From NCBI GenBank assembly GCA_945860865.1, contig CAMARW010000006.1, forward strand, positions 62,001 to 126,000: a DNA stretch of 64,000 bases. The letters are read 5' to 3'. The notes below the pieces were generated by a model. It did not search any database. It was not told the origin of the DNA and was given only the letters and a program-made list of their open reading frames with translations. The translations under genes were made by a program, and so were the position numbers. This stretch comes from Chitinophaga pinensis (lineage in GTDB: Bacteria > Bacteroidota > Bacteroidia > UKL13-3). Of the stretch, positions 8,158 to 16,929 are shown in pieces; the stretch's first letter is position 1, and every line of letters begins with the position of its first letter.

Positions 8158-8196
8158 AAAAGCCTGAGAATAATTGCATTATTCTCAGGCTTTTTT
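8158..8196. terminator. Rho-independent terminator after acyl-CoA dehydrogenase
   Basis: A perfect 16-base-pair stem (AAAAGCCTGAGAATAA and its complement) with a 5-base loop ends in a T-run. The A-run on the other side lets it also stop transcription of the convergent phosphatase gene. Confidence 0.9.
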
Positions 8197-8234
8197 ATTG
8201 ATAAACCAGTGTATTTTTTAACTTATTGAGAAAT

Positions 8235-8846
8235 TTATCTCAAATGTGTTGTGCTGTTCCTGCTTATTAATTCAAAAGTTTCGCCGTTAAAATTTACTAT
8301 GTATAAGCATAAATTGGAGTGTTCAAAAGATTCCATTGCTGATAAGGGTAAATTAAGGAGGGTACACAATAAGCTTTTCATGGCTCGGCCGTGTGTTGCA
8401 ATTAAAACACAATCTTCTTTTTGTGCTTTTAATAGTTGAACAACAGGAAGTTGCCTAGCTTGCATTTCTGCGGCGCTTTCTCCTGCTTCAATTTTAGCCG
8501 AATAGTTGCCATTTTTCCATCCATTAACTACTTCCCAATAAGCCAATCTTTCCGATTCATTTTGCGGTTTTCCTTCAAATATACCCCAAGAAATTTCATT
8601 AAGCTCGGGCAAAATTTGGTATGGTTTCCCTGTTTCAATAAACGGTAAAACAGATTGTTGGGTTCTTTTGAGCGCAGAGGTGTATATTTTTTGAAAATTA
8701 ATTTCTTTATAAAAAGCATAAAAGTTTGCAGCTTGTTGCACTCCTCGCGGGTTTAAATCACTATCAATACCGCTGCCTTGAACAATCCCTAGTTTATTGA
8801 AATCTGTTTCTCCGTGTCTAATTATATAAATTAATTTATTTCCCAT
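8235..8846 (-). CDS. Histidine phosphatase family protein
   Basis: A 203-residue phosphoglycerate mutase/phosphatase-fold protein. The N-terminal IIRHGETDFN holds the phospho-accepting His11, the SALKRTQQSV arginine follows, ELNEISWGIFEGK matches the usual acidic loop, and ATHGRAMKSLL carries the second catalytic histidine. It looks like the broad cobC/PhoE-like group rather than a true glycolytic mutase. The substrate cannot be given. It is divergent from the Kazal gene and converges on the acyl-CoA dehydrogenase. Confidence 0.86.
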   Translation of the reverse strand: MGNKLIYIIRHGETDFNKLGIVQGSGIDSDLNPRGVQQAANFYAFYKEINFQKIYTSALKRTQQSVLPFIETGKPYQILPELNEISWGIFEGKPQNESERLAYWEVVNGWKNGNYSAKIEAGESAAEMQARQLPVVQLLKAQKEDCVLIATHGRAMKSLLCTLLNLPLSAMESFEHSNLCLYIVNFNGETFELISRNSTTHLR

Positions 8847-8981
8847 TTAATGGCAAATTAAATAGATAACCTGAATTTAAAGAATACCGAACAAAATATT
8901 AGCTATTTCCCCTAAAAAATTTAAAATTGCGATTTAGAAAGGTATATTTTTTGTTGCCTTAATTAAGAAGATTGAATAATA

Positions 8982-9470
8982 ATGATAAAAAAAATACACT
9001 TAATCTTTATTCTATGCGTGCTGTGCCATAATCTAGTTTGGAGCCAGTGTATTGATCCACTCAGCATTTCCCCCGGATTTCCTTGTCCAGACCCAACCTA
9101 TAAGCCAGTTTGTGGTTGCGATCAAGTTACTTACAGAAATGATTGTGAAGCTAGGTATAGAGCAGGTGTATTAGCTTTTTCTGACGGTCCTTGTTCTGGT
9201 TTTGAGTTTGATATGATTCCGAATTTTGTGGGAGATAACGACATAATGCGGTTTACATTTGTTCAAAACACGGGTAGAACGGCCACCATGTATGTTTTAG
9301 ATTATTATGGTAAAATAATGATTCAACGCACTTTACCTGCAAGCGATAATTTTGCCGCACCATTTATTTTTGATATGCCCGAGGTTAATTATATGAGACC
9401 GGGGCCCTATATTGTTATTGTTTTCAATGCGCAAGGGGCTTATCGATTTAAGAAATTTGTGAAAGTTTAA
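8982..9470 (+). CDS. Secreted Kazal-domain protein with T9SS-like tail
   Basis: A 162-residue exported protein. A signal peptide ends near SQC (about residue 22). It is followed by one Kazal serine-protease-inhibitor domain with six cysteines (about 23-72, containing YKPVCGCDQVTYRNDC). The remaining 85 residues form a beta-rich domain with YVLDYYGKIMIQ and GPYIVIVFNAQGAYRFKKF, which looks like a type A T9SS sorting domain. It probably reaches the cell surface and could block host or competitor proteases. That role is inferred from the domain only. Confidence 0.8.
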   Translation: MIKKIHLIFILCVLCHNLVWSQCIDPLSISPGFPCPDPTYKPVCGCDQVTYRNDCEARYRAGVLAFSDGPCSGFEFDMIPNFVGDNDIMRFTFVQNTGRTATMYVLDYYGKIMIQRTLPASDNFAAPFIFDMPEVNYMRPGPYIVIVFNAQGAYRFKKFVKV

Positions 9471-9514
9471 TTTTAAATAAATTTTATTAGATTTTATATA
9501 TTATATGCCTATTT

Positions 9515-9547
9515 TCGCCTCCCCAAAGTATAGGCGAGGATATTTTT
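9515..9547 (+). terminator. Possible weak terminator after the Kazal gene
   Basis: TCGCCT (9515-9520) pairs with AGGCGA (9532-9537), and a T-run follows at 9543-9548 after a few bases. The stem is short, so this is tentative. Confidence 0.35.
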
Positions 9548-9558
9548 TAAACATTTTG

Positions 9559-9589
9559 TTGTGAATTAAATTTTTTTGGCCTATTTTTG
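9559..9589 (+). promoter_or_regulatory. Promoter of the rplM ribosomal-protein operon
   Basis: TTG (9559-9561) and a perfect -7 TATTTTTG (9582-9589) are 20 bases apart. The first gene starts at 9617, so the leader is only about 20 bases and leaves no room for a large autoregulatory structure. Confidence 0.75.
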
Positions 9590-9616
9590 CAACCCCTTTA
9601 ATAAAACTGTATAAGC

Positions 9617-10060
9617 GTGGACGCATTAAGTTACAAAACAATTTCAGCCAATAAGGCAAGCACAACCAAAAACTGGCATGTGATTGATGCTGAAGGACAA
9701 ACCTTAGGAAGATTTGCCTCAAAAGTGGCAAACATTTTACGTGGCAAACATAAGCCATCTTTTACACCGCATGCTGATTGTGGCGATTACGTAATTATTA
9801 TCAATGCTGATAAAATTCGTTTCACAGGCAACAAGATGAATGAAAAAGAATATAAATTCTTTTCTGGATATCCAGGTGGTTTAAGACGCGAAGTAGCGAA
9901 AGATATTTTGGTTCGTCGCCCAACCTACATCGTTGAACATGGTATCAAAGGCATGTTGCCTAAAACTAAATTGGGATCAGAGTTATTCCGCAACTTGCAT
10001 GTTTATGCTGGTTCAGAACATCCTCATGCCGCCCAACAACCAAAAGAATTAAAATTCTAA
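9617..10060 (+). CDS. rplM: 50S ribosomal protein L13
   Basis: A 147-residue ribosomal protein of the large subunit. The stretch TKNWHVIDAEGQTLGRFASK, the PSFTPHADCGDYVIIINADK core and GYPGGLRR near the middle are family hallmarks. The GTG at 9617 is chosen as start because it gives the N-terminus (DALSYKTISANKAS) usual for this phylum. It leads the operon with rpsI four bases downstream. Confidence 0.96.
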   Translation: MDALSYKTISANKASTTKNWHVIDAEGQTLGRFASKVANILRGKHKPSFTPHADCGDYVIIINADKIRFTGNKMNEKEYKFFSGYPGGLRREVAKDILVRRPTYIVEHGIKGMLPKTKLGSELFRNLHVYAGSEHPHAAQQPKELKF

Positions 10061-10063
10061 GAG

Positions 10064-10450
10064 ATGGAAATAAATAACGCATTAGGAAGAAGAAAAACAG
10101 CGGTTGCCCGTGTTTACCTCACAGCAGGTACCGGCAATTTAACTGTAAACAAGAAAGATTACAAAACATACTTTCCTACGCTAAGCTTGCAAATTGCTGC
10201 AGCACAAGCGTTTGAAGTAACCAATACTGTTGGGCAGTTTGATGCAACTATCCATGTGGATGGTGGTGGACAAACAGGGCAAGCGGGTGCTATTAAATTA
10301 GCAATTTCACGTGCTTTGGTAAAACACAATGCTGAACTTAAGCCTGCATTAAAGGTAGCTGGTTTGTTAACCCGCGACCCTAGAATGGTTGAACGTAAAA
10401 AGCCTGGTCAGAAAAAGGCTCGTAAACGTTTCCAATTCGTAAAACGTTAA
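10064..10450 (+). CDS. rpsI: 30S ribosomal protein S9
   Basis: A 128-residue small-subunit protein. It has the family N-terminus (NALGRRKTAVARVYL), VDGGGQTGQAGAIKLAISRAL in the middle and the basic tail KKARKRFQFVKR, whose last Lys-Arg reaches the P-site tRNA anticodon in known ribosomes. It follows rplM by 3 bases, the conserved L13-S9 arrangement. Confidence 0.97.
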   Translation: MEINNALGRRKTAVARVYLTAGTGNLTVNKKDYKTYFPTLSLQIAAAQAFEVTNTVGQFDATIHVDGGGQTGQAGAIKLAISRALVKHNAELKPALKVAGLLTRDPRMVERKKPGQKKARKRFQFVKR

Positions 10451-10469
10451 TCAGAATTTATCAATTAAT

Positions 10470-11216
10470 ATGTCAAATATCACGCACCAAGAGTTGCTGG
10501 AAGCGGGAGTGCACTTTGGTCACTTAACCCGTAAATGGAATCCGAAAATGGCACCATATATCTTTATGGAAAAAAACGGAATTCACCTCATCGATTTGCA
10601 CAAAACAGCTGTTAAGCTGGATGAGGCCGCTCACGCCATTAAAAACATTGTTAAGTCAGGTAGAAAAGTTCTTTATGTTGCTACTAAAAAGCAGGCAAAA
10701 GAAATTATGGAAACCGAAGCTAAACGTGTAAACATGCCTTACGTTTGCGACCGCTGGTTAGGTGGTATGCTAACTAATTTTGGCACCGTTAGAAAAAGTA
10801 TCAAGAAATTGCAAACGCTAGAAAAATTAGCGCAAGATGGTACTTACACTAACATCAACAAAAAAGAGCGTCTAATGATAGATCGCGAAAAAATTAAGTT
10901 GAAAAAAGTGTTAGGTGGTATTGCAGATTTAAATCGTTTGCCTGCAGCATTGCTTATCGTAGATATTAAACGTGAGCATATTGCTGTTGCCGAAGCTACT
11001 AAGTTAAATATTCCTACTTTCGGAATCGTTGATACTAACTCAGATCCTACTTTGGTTGACTTTCCAATTCCTGCCAATGATGATGCAGCTAAATCAATCG
11101 CTTTGATTACGCGCTACATCACAGATGCTATTGTAGAAGGTTTATCTGAACGCAAACGCGAAAAAGATGAAACAGCCGATAAAGAGGTTGTTGCCGAAAA
11201 AGAATCAGCTGAATAA
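10470..11216 (+). CDS. rpsB: 30S ribosomal protein S2
   Basis: A 248-residue small-subunit protein. It shows ELLEAGVHFGHLTRKWNPKM at the N-terminus, DRWLGGMLTNFGTVRKSI, and IVDTNSDPTLVDFPIPAND near the end, all diagnostic. The last 20 residues are an acidic and lysine-rich tail. It sits 19 bases after rpsI and before tsf. A hairpin terminator separates it from tsf. Confidence 0.97.
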   Translation: MSNITHQELLEAGVHFGHLTRKWNPKMAPYIFMEKNGIHLIDLHKTAVKLDEAAHAIKNIVKSGRKVLYVATKKQAKEIMETEAKRVNMPYVCDRWLGGMLTNFGTVRKSIKKLQTLEKLAQDGTYTNINKKERLMIDREKIKLKKVLGGIADLNRLPAALLIVDIKREHIAVAEATKLNIPTFGIVDTNSDPTLVDFPIPANDDAAKSIALITRYITDAIVEGLSERKREKDETADKEVVAEKESAE

Positions 11217-11221
11217 TAGTA

Positions 11222-11252
11222 AAGCCTCCGCCTTAAGGTGGGGGCTTTTTTA
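11222..11252 (+). terminator. Hairpin between rpsB and tsf
   Basis: AAGCCTCCGCCTT pairs over 13 positions, two of them G-U, with AAGGTGGGGGCTT and is followed by six Ts. It probably stops part of the transcription so that tsf is expressed at a lower level than the ribosomal proteins, or from its own promoter. Confidence 0.75.
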
Positions 11253-11298
11253 AAATTAAAAAGCAAATATTTATTTTAAACATTCAAATTATAAAATT

Positions 11299-12126
11299 AT
11301 GAGTATAAGTGCAGCTGATGTAAACAAACTACGCCAAATGACTGGTGCTGGGATGATGGACTGCAAAAAAGCATTAACAGAAACTAATGGCGACTTTGAT
11401 GCCGCTGTAGATTTTCTTAGAACTAAAGGTGCTAAAATTTCTGCTAATCGCGCAGACCGCGACGCTAAAGAAGGAGCTATTATTGCTAAAATCTCCGCTG
11501 ATGGTAAATTAGGAGTTATCGTTCAGTTAAGTTGTGAAACAGATTTCGTTGCAAAAAATGAAGATTTTGTGGCCTTCACCCATAAATTAGCCGAAATTGC
11601 AATTGCTAATAATGCAGCATCTATCGATGCATTGAAAGCTTTACCAATGGATGGCTTAACTGTTGCTGATAAAATTATTGAGCAAGTAGGAAAAATTGGC
11701 GAAAAGATTGATGTAGTTAAATACGAAATAGTAAGTGGCGAGAATGTTGTTCCATACATTCATGCTGGTAATAAATTAAGCGTATTAGTTTCTTTAAATT
11801 TAGCACCTAATGATGCTAATTTTATAGTAGGAAAAGATGTTGCTATGCAAATTGCAGCGCTTAATCCTGTTGCGGTTGATAAAGATGGTGTAGACCAAAC
11901 AATTATTGATCGTGAAATTGCTATTGGAATGGATCAAGCTCGTGCAGAAGGTAAAGCAGAAGCAATGCTTGAAAAAATTGCACAAGGAAAATTAGGTAAA
12001 TTCTACAAAGAAAATACTTTGTTAAACCAAGAATTCCTTAAAGATAATAGCAAAACAGTTGCTCAAATGTTAGATGCTACTGAAAAAGGCTTAACGGTAA
12101 GTTCTTTTAAACGAATTTCTTTATAA
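11299..12126 (+). CDS. tsf: Elongation factor Ts
   Basis: A 275-residue guanine-nucleotide exchange factor for EF-Tu. The N-terminal UBA-like domain includes VNKLRQMTGAGMMDCKKAL and the EF-Tu contact TDFVAKN appears in CETDFVAKNEDF. The rest forms the core and C-terminal repeats. The rpsB-tsf-pyrH order is conserved in many bacteria. An 82-base gap with a terminator separates it from rpsB. Confidence 0.96.
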   Translation: MSISAADVNKLRQMTGAGMMDCKKALTETNGDFDAAVDFLRTKGAKISANRADRDAKEGAIIAKISADGKLGVIVQLSCETDFVAKNEDFVAFTHKLAEIAIANNAASIDALKALPMDGLTVADKIIEQVGKIGEKIDVVKYEIVSGENVVPYIHAGNKLSVLVSLNLAPNDANFIVGKDVAMQIAALNPVAVDKDGVDQTIIDREIAIGMDQARAEGKAEAMLEKIAQGKLGKFYKENTLLNQEFLKDNSKTVAQMLDATEKGLTVSSFKRISL

Positions 12127-12138
12127 TATTTTTATTCT

Positions 12139-12173
12139 AAAAAGGCTGTCTCAAACGAGATAGCCTTTTTTTT
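12139..12173 (+). terminator. Rho-independent terminator after tsf
   Basis: AAAAGGCTGTCTC pairs with GAGATAGCCTTTT (one G-U pair) around a four-base loop and runs into eight Ts. Confidence 0.88.
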
Positions 12174-12213
12174 GTGCCCAACATTATTGTAATCTTGTAA
12201 AAAAATCTCCTTT

Positions 12214-12924
12214 ATGAAATATAAACGTGTTCTTTTAAAACTAAGTGGCGAGGCCTTGATGGGTGATATGCAATTTGGTATTGATCCTAAAATCTTGGAA
12301 CAATATGCACTCGATGTACAAAAAGTAGTAGATTATGGTGTTGAAGTTGCCATAGTTATTGGTGGTGGAAATATTTTTAGAGGAGTTTCAGGAGTTGCCG
12401 GTGGATTAGTAGAAAGAGCGCAAGGTGATTACATGGGTATGTTAGCAACCGTTATAAATGCTATGGCATTGCAAGGTGCTTTAGAGAAAATTGGATTGAA
12501 AACTCGTTTGCTTTCTGCCATTCACATGGAACAAATTGCAGAGCCATTTATTCGTAGAAGAGCCATTAGGCACCTAGAAAAAGGTAGAGTGGTAATTTTT
12601 GGTGCAGGTACTGGTAACCCTTATTTTACAACAGATTCTGCCGCCGCTTTGCGCTCTGTAGAAATTGATGCCAATTTGGTTCTTAAAGGTACGCGTGTAG
12701 ACGGAATTTATAGTGCAGACCCAGAAAAAGATTCAAATGCAACTAGGTTTAGCGAAATAAGTTTTGATGAAGTTTATGAGCGCCAACTCAATGTAATGGA
12801 TATGACAGCTATTACGCTTTGTCAAGAAAATAAAATGCCTATCGTTGTTTTTGATATGAACAAACAAGGTAATTTTTTAAAGGTTTGTATGGGTGATACA
12901 GCGGTAGGTACTACTGTTAAATAG
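12214..12924 (+). CDS. pyrH: UMP kinase
   Basis: A 236-residue amino-acid-kinase-fold enzyme that phosphorylates UMP to UDP with [16 protein letters not shown] at the N-terminus, [10 protein letters not shown] (phosphate-binding glycine loop), [16 protein letters not shown] and [10 protein letters not shown]-like [13 protein letters not shown] are characteristic. It lies between two strong terminators, so it probably has its own promoter; TAATCTTG at 12190-12197 is a plausible but imperfect -7 box. Confidence 0.95.
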   Translation: MKYKRVLLKLSGEALMGDMQFGIDPKILEQYALDVQKVVDYGVEVAIVIGGGNIFRGVSGVAGGLVERAQGDYMGMLATVINAMALQGALEKIGLKTRLLSAIHMEQIAEPFIRRRAIRHLEKGRVVIFGAGTGNPYFTTDSAAALRSVEIDANLVLKGTRVDGIYSADPEKDSNATRFSEISFDEVYERQLNVMDMTAITLCQENKMPIVVFDMNKQGNFLKVCMGDTAVGTTVK

Positions 12925-12938
12925 AATAGTAAGGTTAA

Positions 12939-12972
12939 AAGGAATGTATTAATTTGTGTTAATACATTCCTT
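12939..12972. terminator. Bidirectional terminator between pyrH and dxs
   Basis: A perfect 14-base-pair stem (AAGGAATGTATTAA and complement) with a 6-base loop lies between two convergent genes. Neither side has a long T-run, so its strength is uncertain. Confidence 0.65.
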
Positions 12973-12981
12973 CTAATCTTG

Positions 12982-14904
12982 TTAATGAACCATATTTCTT
13001 ATACCTAAAATAGATTTTGCCTTTTGTTGAATTGCCTTTGCATCATAACCGCATTCAGCGTACAACTCATTTGGCTCACCGTGCTCTACAATCCTGTCTG
13101 GCATACCCATTCTAGTAAGGTCAGCGCTGTAATGATTCTCGGCCATAAATTCTAAAATGGTTGAACCAAAACCTCCCACAATTGTGCCATCTTCTACGGT
13201 AATGATATATTTATATTGCGCAAATATTTCGTGCAACAATTCTTCATCTAATGGTTTTACAAATCGCATATCGTAATGCCCACATGAGATGCCATCTTTT
13301 TCTAATAGATTAATTGCCGTTTGAGCTAATAATCCTGCTGTACCAAAAGATAGAATGGCCATGTCTTTTCCATCTTTTAATTTTCTGCCTTTGCCAACTT
13401 CAATTTCTGCAAACGGACGTTTCCAATCAATTAAAACACCATTTCCTCTTGGGTACCTGATAGAGAACGGACCAGCATTTTTATCTAAGGTGGCAGTATA
13501 CATTAAATTACGCAGCTCTTCTTCATTCATTGGCGCAGAAACTACCATATTAGGTACGCAGCGCATGTATGGAATATCTAACATACCATGGTGGGTTTGC
13601 CCATCAGCACCTGCTAATCCGGCTCTATCCATGCAAAAAATTACATGCAAGTTTTGCAAGGCCACATCATGCACAACTTGATCGTATGCACGTTGCATAA
13701 ACGTGGAATATATATTACAGAATGGAATTAAACCTTGGGTGGCTAAACCAGCGCTAAAGGTTACCGCATGTTGCTCTGCAATACCCACGTCAAAAGCTCT
13801 ATCGGGCATGGCCTTCATCATAATATTCATGGAACTACCAGAAGGCATTGCAGGAGTAATTCCCACAATTTTAGGATTCATTTCTGCTAACTCAACTATA
13901 GAATGCCCAAAAACATCTTGAAATTTTGGGGGCTGCGGTGAGTTGTTAGTAGACTTTATAATTTCACCACTTGTTTTGTCAAATAAACCCGGAGCGTGCC
14001 ATTTGGTTTGGTCTTTCTCTGCAGGCGCAAATCCTTTTCCTTTAACCGTTACACAATGTAATAATTTTGGTCCAGGTATCTTCTTTAAATCGTTAAAAAT
14101 TTTAACTAAATGATTCACATCATGCCCATCTACTGGTCCAAAATACCTAAACCCTAGTGCTTCAAACAAATTACTATGGGTTAGTAACCCACCTTTAAGG
14201 GTATCGTGCACCTTAGATAAAATATCTTGAGACAGCTGACCCAACTTACTCATTTTATCCAATGCTTTCCAAACATCGTCTTTAAATTTATTGTAGGTGG
14301 GTGAAGTGGTAATATCTGTTAAATATTCTTTCAAGGCGCCTACATTGGGGTCAATACTCATGCAATTATCATTGAGCACAACAATGATATTTGCATTGGC
14401 AACACCTGCGTGGTTTAATCCTTCAAAAGCCATTCCACCTGTTAGAGCGCCATCGCCTATAACAGCAATATGTTGTTTATCGTGCTCTCCCTTTAATTTA
14501 CTGGCAACAGCCATGCCAAGCGCCGCCGAGATAGAAGTAGAAGAATGTCCAACGCCAAAGGCATCGTATTCACTCTCTGAACGTTTAGGAAAACCAGATA
14601 AACCTTTATATAATCGATTGGTATGAAATTGCTCTCTTCTGCCTGTTAAAATTTTGTGTCCATAAGCTTGGTGACCCACATCAAAAATGAGCTGATCTAA
14701 TGGCGTATTAAAAGCATAATGTAAAGCTACAGTAAGCTCCACAACACCTAAGCTTGCTCCAAAATGACCACCATAAACAGATACAGTATCAATAATGTAT
14801 TGGCGCAGTTCTTGTGATATTTTAACCAAGTCAGATTCAGCGAACTTTCGCAAATCTGCAGGGTAAACAATTTGGTCTAAATGCGGACCCGCATTAATTT
14901 TCAT
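12982..14904 (-). CDS. dxs: 1-deoxy-D-xylulose-5-phosphate synthase
   Basis: A thiamine-diphosphate enzyme of about 640 residues that joins pyruvate and glyceraldehyde 3-phosphate, the entry step of the MEP isoprenoid pathway. The ThDP motif runs from GDGALTGGMAFEGLNHAG to LNDNCMSI, the transketolase histidine occurs in VGHQAYGHKILTGRR, and YPRGNGV lies in the C-terminal part. I place the start at ATG 14904 (MKINAGPHLDQIVYPADLR) because it matches the family. ATG 14913 and a TTG at 14928 are in frame. It feeds the same pathway as ispH, idi and crtB in this window. Confidence 0.95.
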   Translation of the reverse strand: MKINAGPHLDQIVYPADLRKFAESDLVKISQELRQYIIDTVSVYGGHFGASLGVVELTVALHYAFNTPLDQLIFDVGHQAYGHKILTGRREQFHTNRLYKGLSGFPKRSESEYDAFGVGHSSTSISAALGMAVASKLKGEHDKQHIAVIGDGALTGGMAFEGLNHAGVANANIIVVLNDNCMSIDPNVGALKEYLTDITTSPTYNKFKDDVWKALDKMSKLGQLSQDILSKVHDTLKGGLLTHSNLFEALGFRYFGPVDGHDVNHLVKIFNDLKKIPGPKLLHCVTVKGKGFAPAEKDQTKWHAPGLFDKTSGEIIKSTNNSPQPPKFQDVFGHSIVELAEMNPKIVGITPAMPSGSSMNIMMKAMPDRAFDVGIAEQHAVTFSAGLATQGLIPFCNIYSTFMQRAYDQVVHDVALQNLHVIFCMDRAGLAGADGQTHHGMLDIPYMRCVPNMVVSAPMNEEELRNLMYTATLDKNAGPFSIRYPRGNGVLIDWKRPFAEIEVGKGRKLKDGKDMAILSFGTAGLLAQTAINLLEKDGISCGHYDMRFVKPLDEELLHEIFAQYKYIITVEDGTIVGGFGSTILEFMAENHYSADLTRMGMPDRIVEHGEPNELYAECGYDAKAIQQKAKSILGIRNMVH

Positions 14905-15051
14905 TTTTTGCATAACAAATGAGAGCAATGATTTAATTGATTCAACAACGTTAAGACAACATGGTTTTAAATGTTGCTTCAGCTTGTGAAAATAAGCATA
15001 TCCATTAATTTAAGAAAGTAAACGTAAATAAAATACTTTCATTGCAGTAAT

Positions 15052-15816
15052 TTACAAACGTGCATCACTAACAATCAAATCTTTTGGGGGTATAGAAAGA
15101 ACAGGAATAGGACTATTTTTTATCATTTGCTGCGAATATTTCCCTGAAAAAAAGGAAATTAAATTTGCCTCTTGTTCGGTCATTATCACAATCATTCCTG
15201 CGCCAATTTCTTTCGAAAAATCTAATACTTGTTGGGTGGGATTTCCGCCTATCCTGGTTTCAGAAACACAAGGAATACCGTTTTCTTCAATGTTATTGGT
15301 AACCTGTCTGATGTAATTGTTTATAAGCACTTCTGAATCGGCACTTTTATCATTAGATACACCCAAAATTACTAATGCTGAGCCAAATATTTTAGCTAAT
15401 GCAATTGCGTAGGGTACTTTTTGGCGCGTTTCAAAAGATGAATCTATTGGCACAACTATTTTATTGTAGCTAAAATTTGAGCCCCCACATGGTACAGTTA
15501 AAACCAAACTATTTAGATGATTAATGATTTTATTTGCCTCAGAAACGCTTGCCACGCCAGAAGAATTGCCTTCACTAGAAATGGGTAATATCATTAAATC
15601 GTTTGAAGTACTTTTAAATTTTTTTGCTAAGTCTTTAATAGAAGCAATATGCTCCTTTTTAAAATTTGGTGGAAGTATGATATCCTCATTTCCAACAATA
15701 AAAGCGGTAACTTGCGAGCGAAAATAGCGCTGGAAACTAATTGCTATATCCATTGCTTTACCAACATCTTGAGCGTTTTTTAGCGCAATACAAAAATTAG
15801 GAATTACAAGTGCCAT
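15052..15816 (-). CDS. Universal stress protein family, tandem Usp domains
   Basis: A 254-residue protein of two Usp-like halves. The second half begins at about residue 115 (KIVVPIDSSFETRQ) and ends with SGKYSQQMIKNSPIPVLSIPP, the usual last strand. The canonical ATP-binding G-x2-G-x9-G(S/T) motif is not visible in either half; IGAGMIVIMTEQEANL occupies its place. It may therefore bind no nucleotide. It is transcribed alone. Tandem Usp proteins of this kind are common in Bacteroidota and have no assigned reaction. Confidence 0.8.
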   Translation of the reverse strand: MALVIPNFCIALKNAQDVGKAMDIAISFQRYFRSQVTAFIVGNEDIILPPNFKKEHIASIKDLAKKFKSTSNDLMILPISSEGNSSGVASVSEANKIINHLNSLVLTVPCGGSNFSYNKIVVPIDSSFETRQKVPYAIALAKIFGSALVILGVSNDKSADSEVLINNYIRQVTNNIEENGIPCVSETRIGGNPTQQVLDFSKEIGAGMIVIMTEQEANLISFFSGKYSQQMIKNSPIPVLSIPPKDLIVSDARL

Positions 15817-15996
15817 GTGATTTAAATTTTACACAAGATATTAAAATTTTTCATAAATTTTTAATTAACAAAATAATAATAATATTTTTTTGTATAATTA
15901 GCTCGACCAAAATTAGCCGTTAATGCAATTATATCAAAGTAAATCAGTGAGTTATAATTCATAAGCTGTATTTAGCATTTTGTCGGTAAAATCAAA

Positions 15997-16004
15997 TAGT
16001 TTTG
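15997..16004 (+). promoter_or_regulatory. -7 box before the zinc-ribbon methyltransferase
   Basis: TAGTTTTG is a perfect TAnnTTTG match 19 bases before the ATG at 16024. I see no well-spaced -33 element. The rest of the 15817-16023 gap is AT-rich with nothing else that I recognise. Confidence 0.5.
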
Positions 16005-16023
16005 TGCTCCATACTTAGTTAAA

Positions 16024-16923
16024 ATGAAAGAATCGTTTGAATGCAATCTTTGCGGCGGAACCACAGGAAAAAAAATACCGTTTAGATATCAATTTAAAGA
16101 AAAATATTTGTGGGCTATTAAATGTAACCAATGCGAGCTGGTCTCTATTTGGCCTCGCCCTTCAGCAGAGGAAATTTCAAACATGTATGCCGATGATTAT
16201 TTTGTTGGTTCAGACAATAAAACCCACCACATGGATGTTGCTTATGTAGATTTATTATCTGCTGGCGATTATAAAGATGGTGTGGAAGAAATTAAAAAGC
16301 ATTGCAACAATGGAAACATTTTAGATGTGGGCTGTGCTACTGGAAATTTTTTATACGCCCTTAAACAAAATGGGTTCAATGTAAAAGGCATAGAGCTCTC
16401 TTCTTTTGCGGCCGAGTTTGGCATAAAAAATTTTGGCATTGAGATTATTAATAAGCCTTATGATTTTAACTTACTCAATAAGGAATTGCCTCCCAATTAT
16501 TTTGATGTAATACTAATGGGAGATGTTTTAGAGCACTTTACCAATCCAACAGAAGCCGTTAAACTAACGCAGCAAATTTTAAAAACAGGTGGTAAAGCTA
16601 TTATACATTTGCCAGGTACACTCAATTTAATTTCGAGTAAACTAGCGTTTTTGGTTTACAAAATGATAGGAACTCAAAAAACCATGCACATTCCGCCCTA
16701 CCACCTTACAGAGTTTAACGCCAAAACAGCGCGGTATATGTTAAGTCAGTGTGGGTTTACAAAAATTATTATTAAAGAAGAAATAAAACACCCTAGCACT
16801 ATACCACTTAGAGGTAATTGGCTAGAAAACACCGTTAAATATAGCTTGCAGTTTGTAAACTATTTTTTAACCAAAACCTTTGGCTTGGCTGGAGATAGAA
16901 TACTAATAGAAGCATATAAATAG
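16024..16923 (+). CDS. Methyltransferase with N-terminal zinc ribbon
   Basis: A 299-residue class I SAM methyltransferase. The N-terminus carries two CxxC pairs (Cys7/Cys10 and Cys34/Cys37), probably a zinc ribbon. The SAM site ILDVGCATGNFLYAL starts near residue 99, and VILMGDVLEHFTNP is motif IV. This architecture is seen in sugar C-methyltransferases and in proteins that methylate surface glycan or natural-product intermediates. The substrate is unknown. Its stop lies six bases from the end of the convergent hydratase gene. Confidence 0.83.
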   Translation: MKESFECNLCGGTTGKKIPFRYQFKEKYLWAIKCNQCELVSIWPRPSAEEISNMYADDYFVGSDNKTHHMDVAYVDLLSAGDYKDGVEEIKKHCNNGNILDVGCATGNFLYALKQNGFNVKGIELSSFAAEFGIKNFGIEIINKPYDFNLLNKELPPNYFDVILMGDVLEHFTNPTEAVKLTQQILKTGGKAIIHLPGTLNLISSKLAFLVYKMIGTQKTMHIPPYHLTEFNAKTARYMLSQCGFTKIIIKEEIKHPSTIPLRGNWLENTVKYSLQFVNYFLTKTFGLAGDRILIEAYK

Positions 16924-16929
16924 CCGTAT

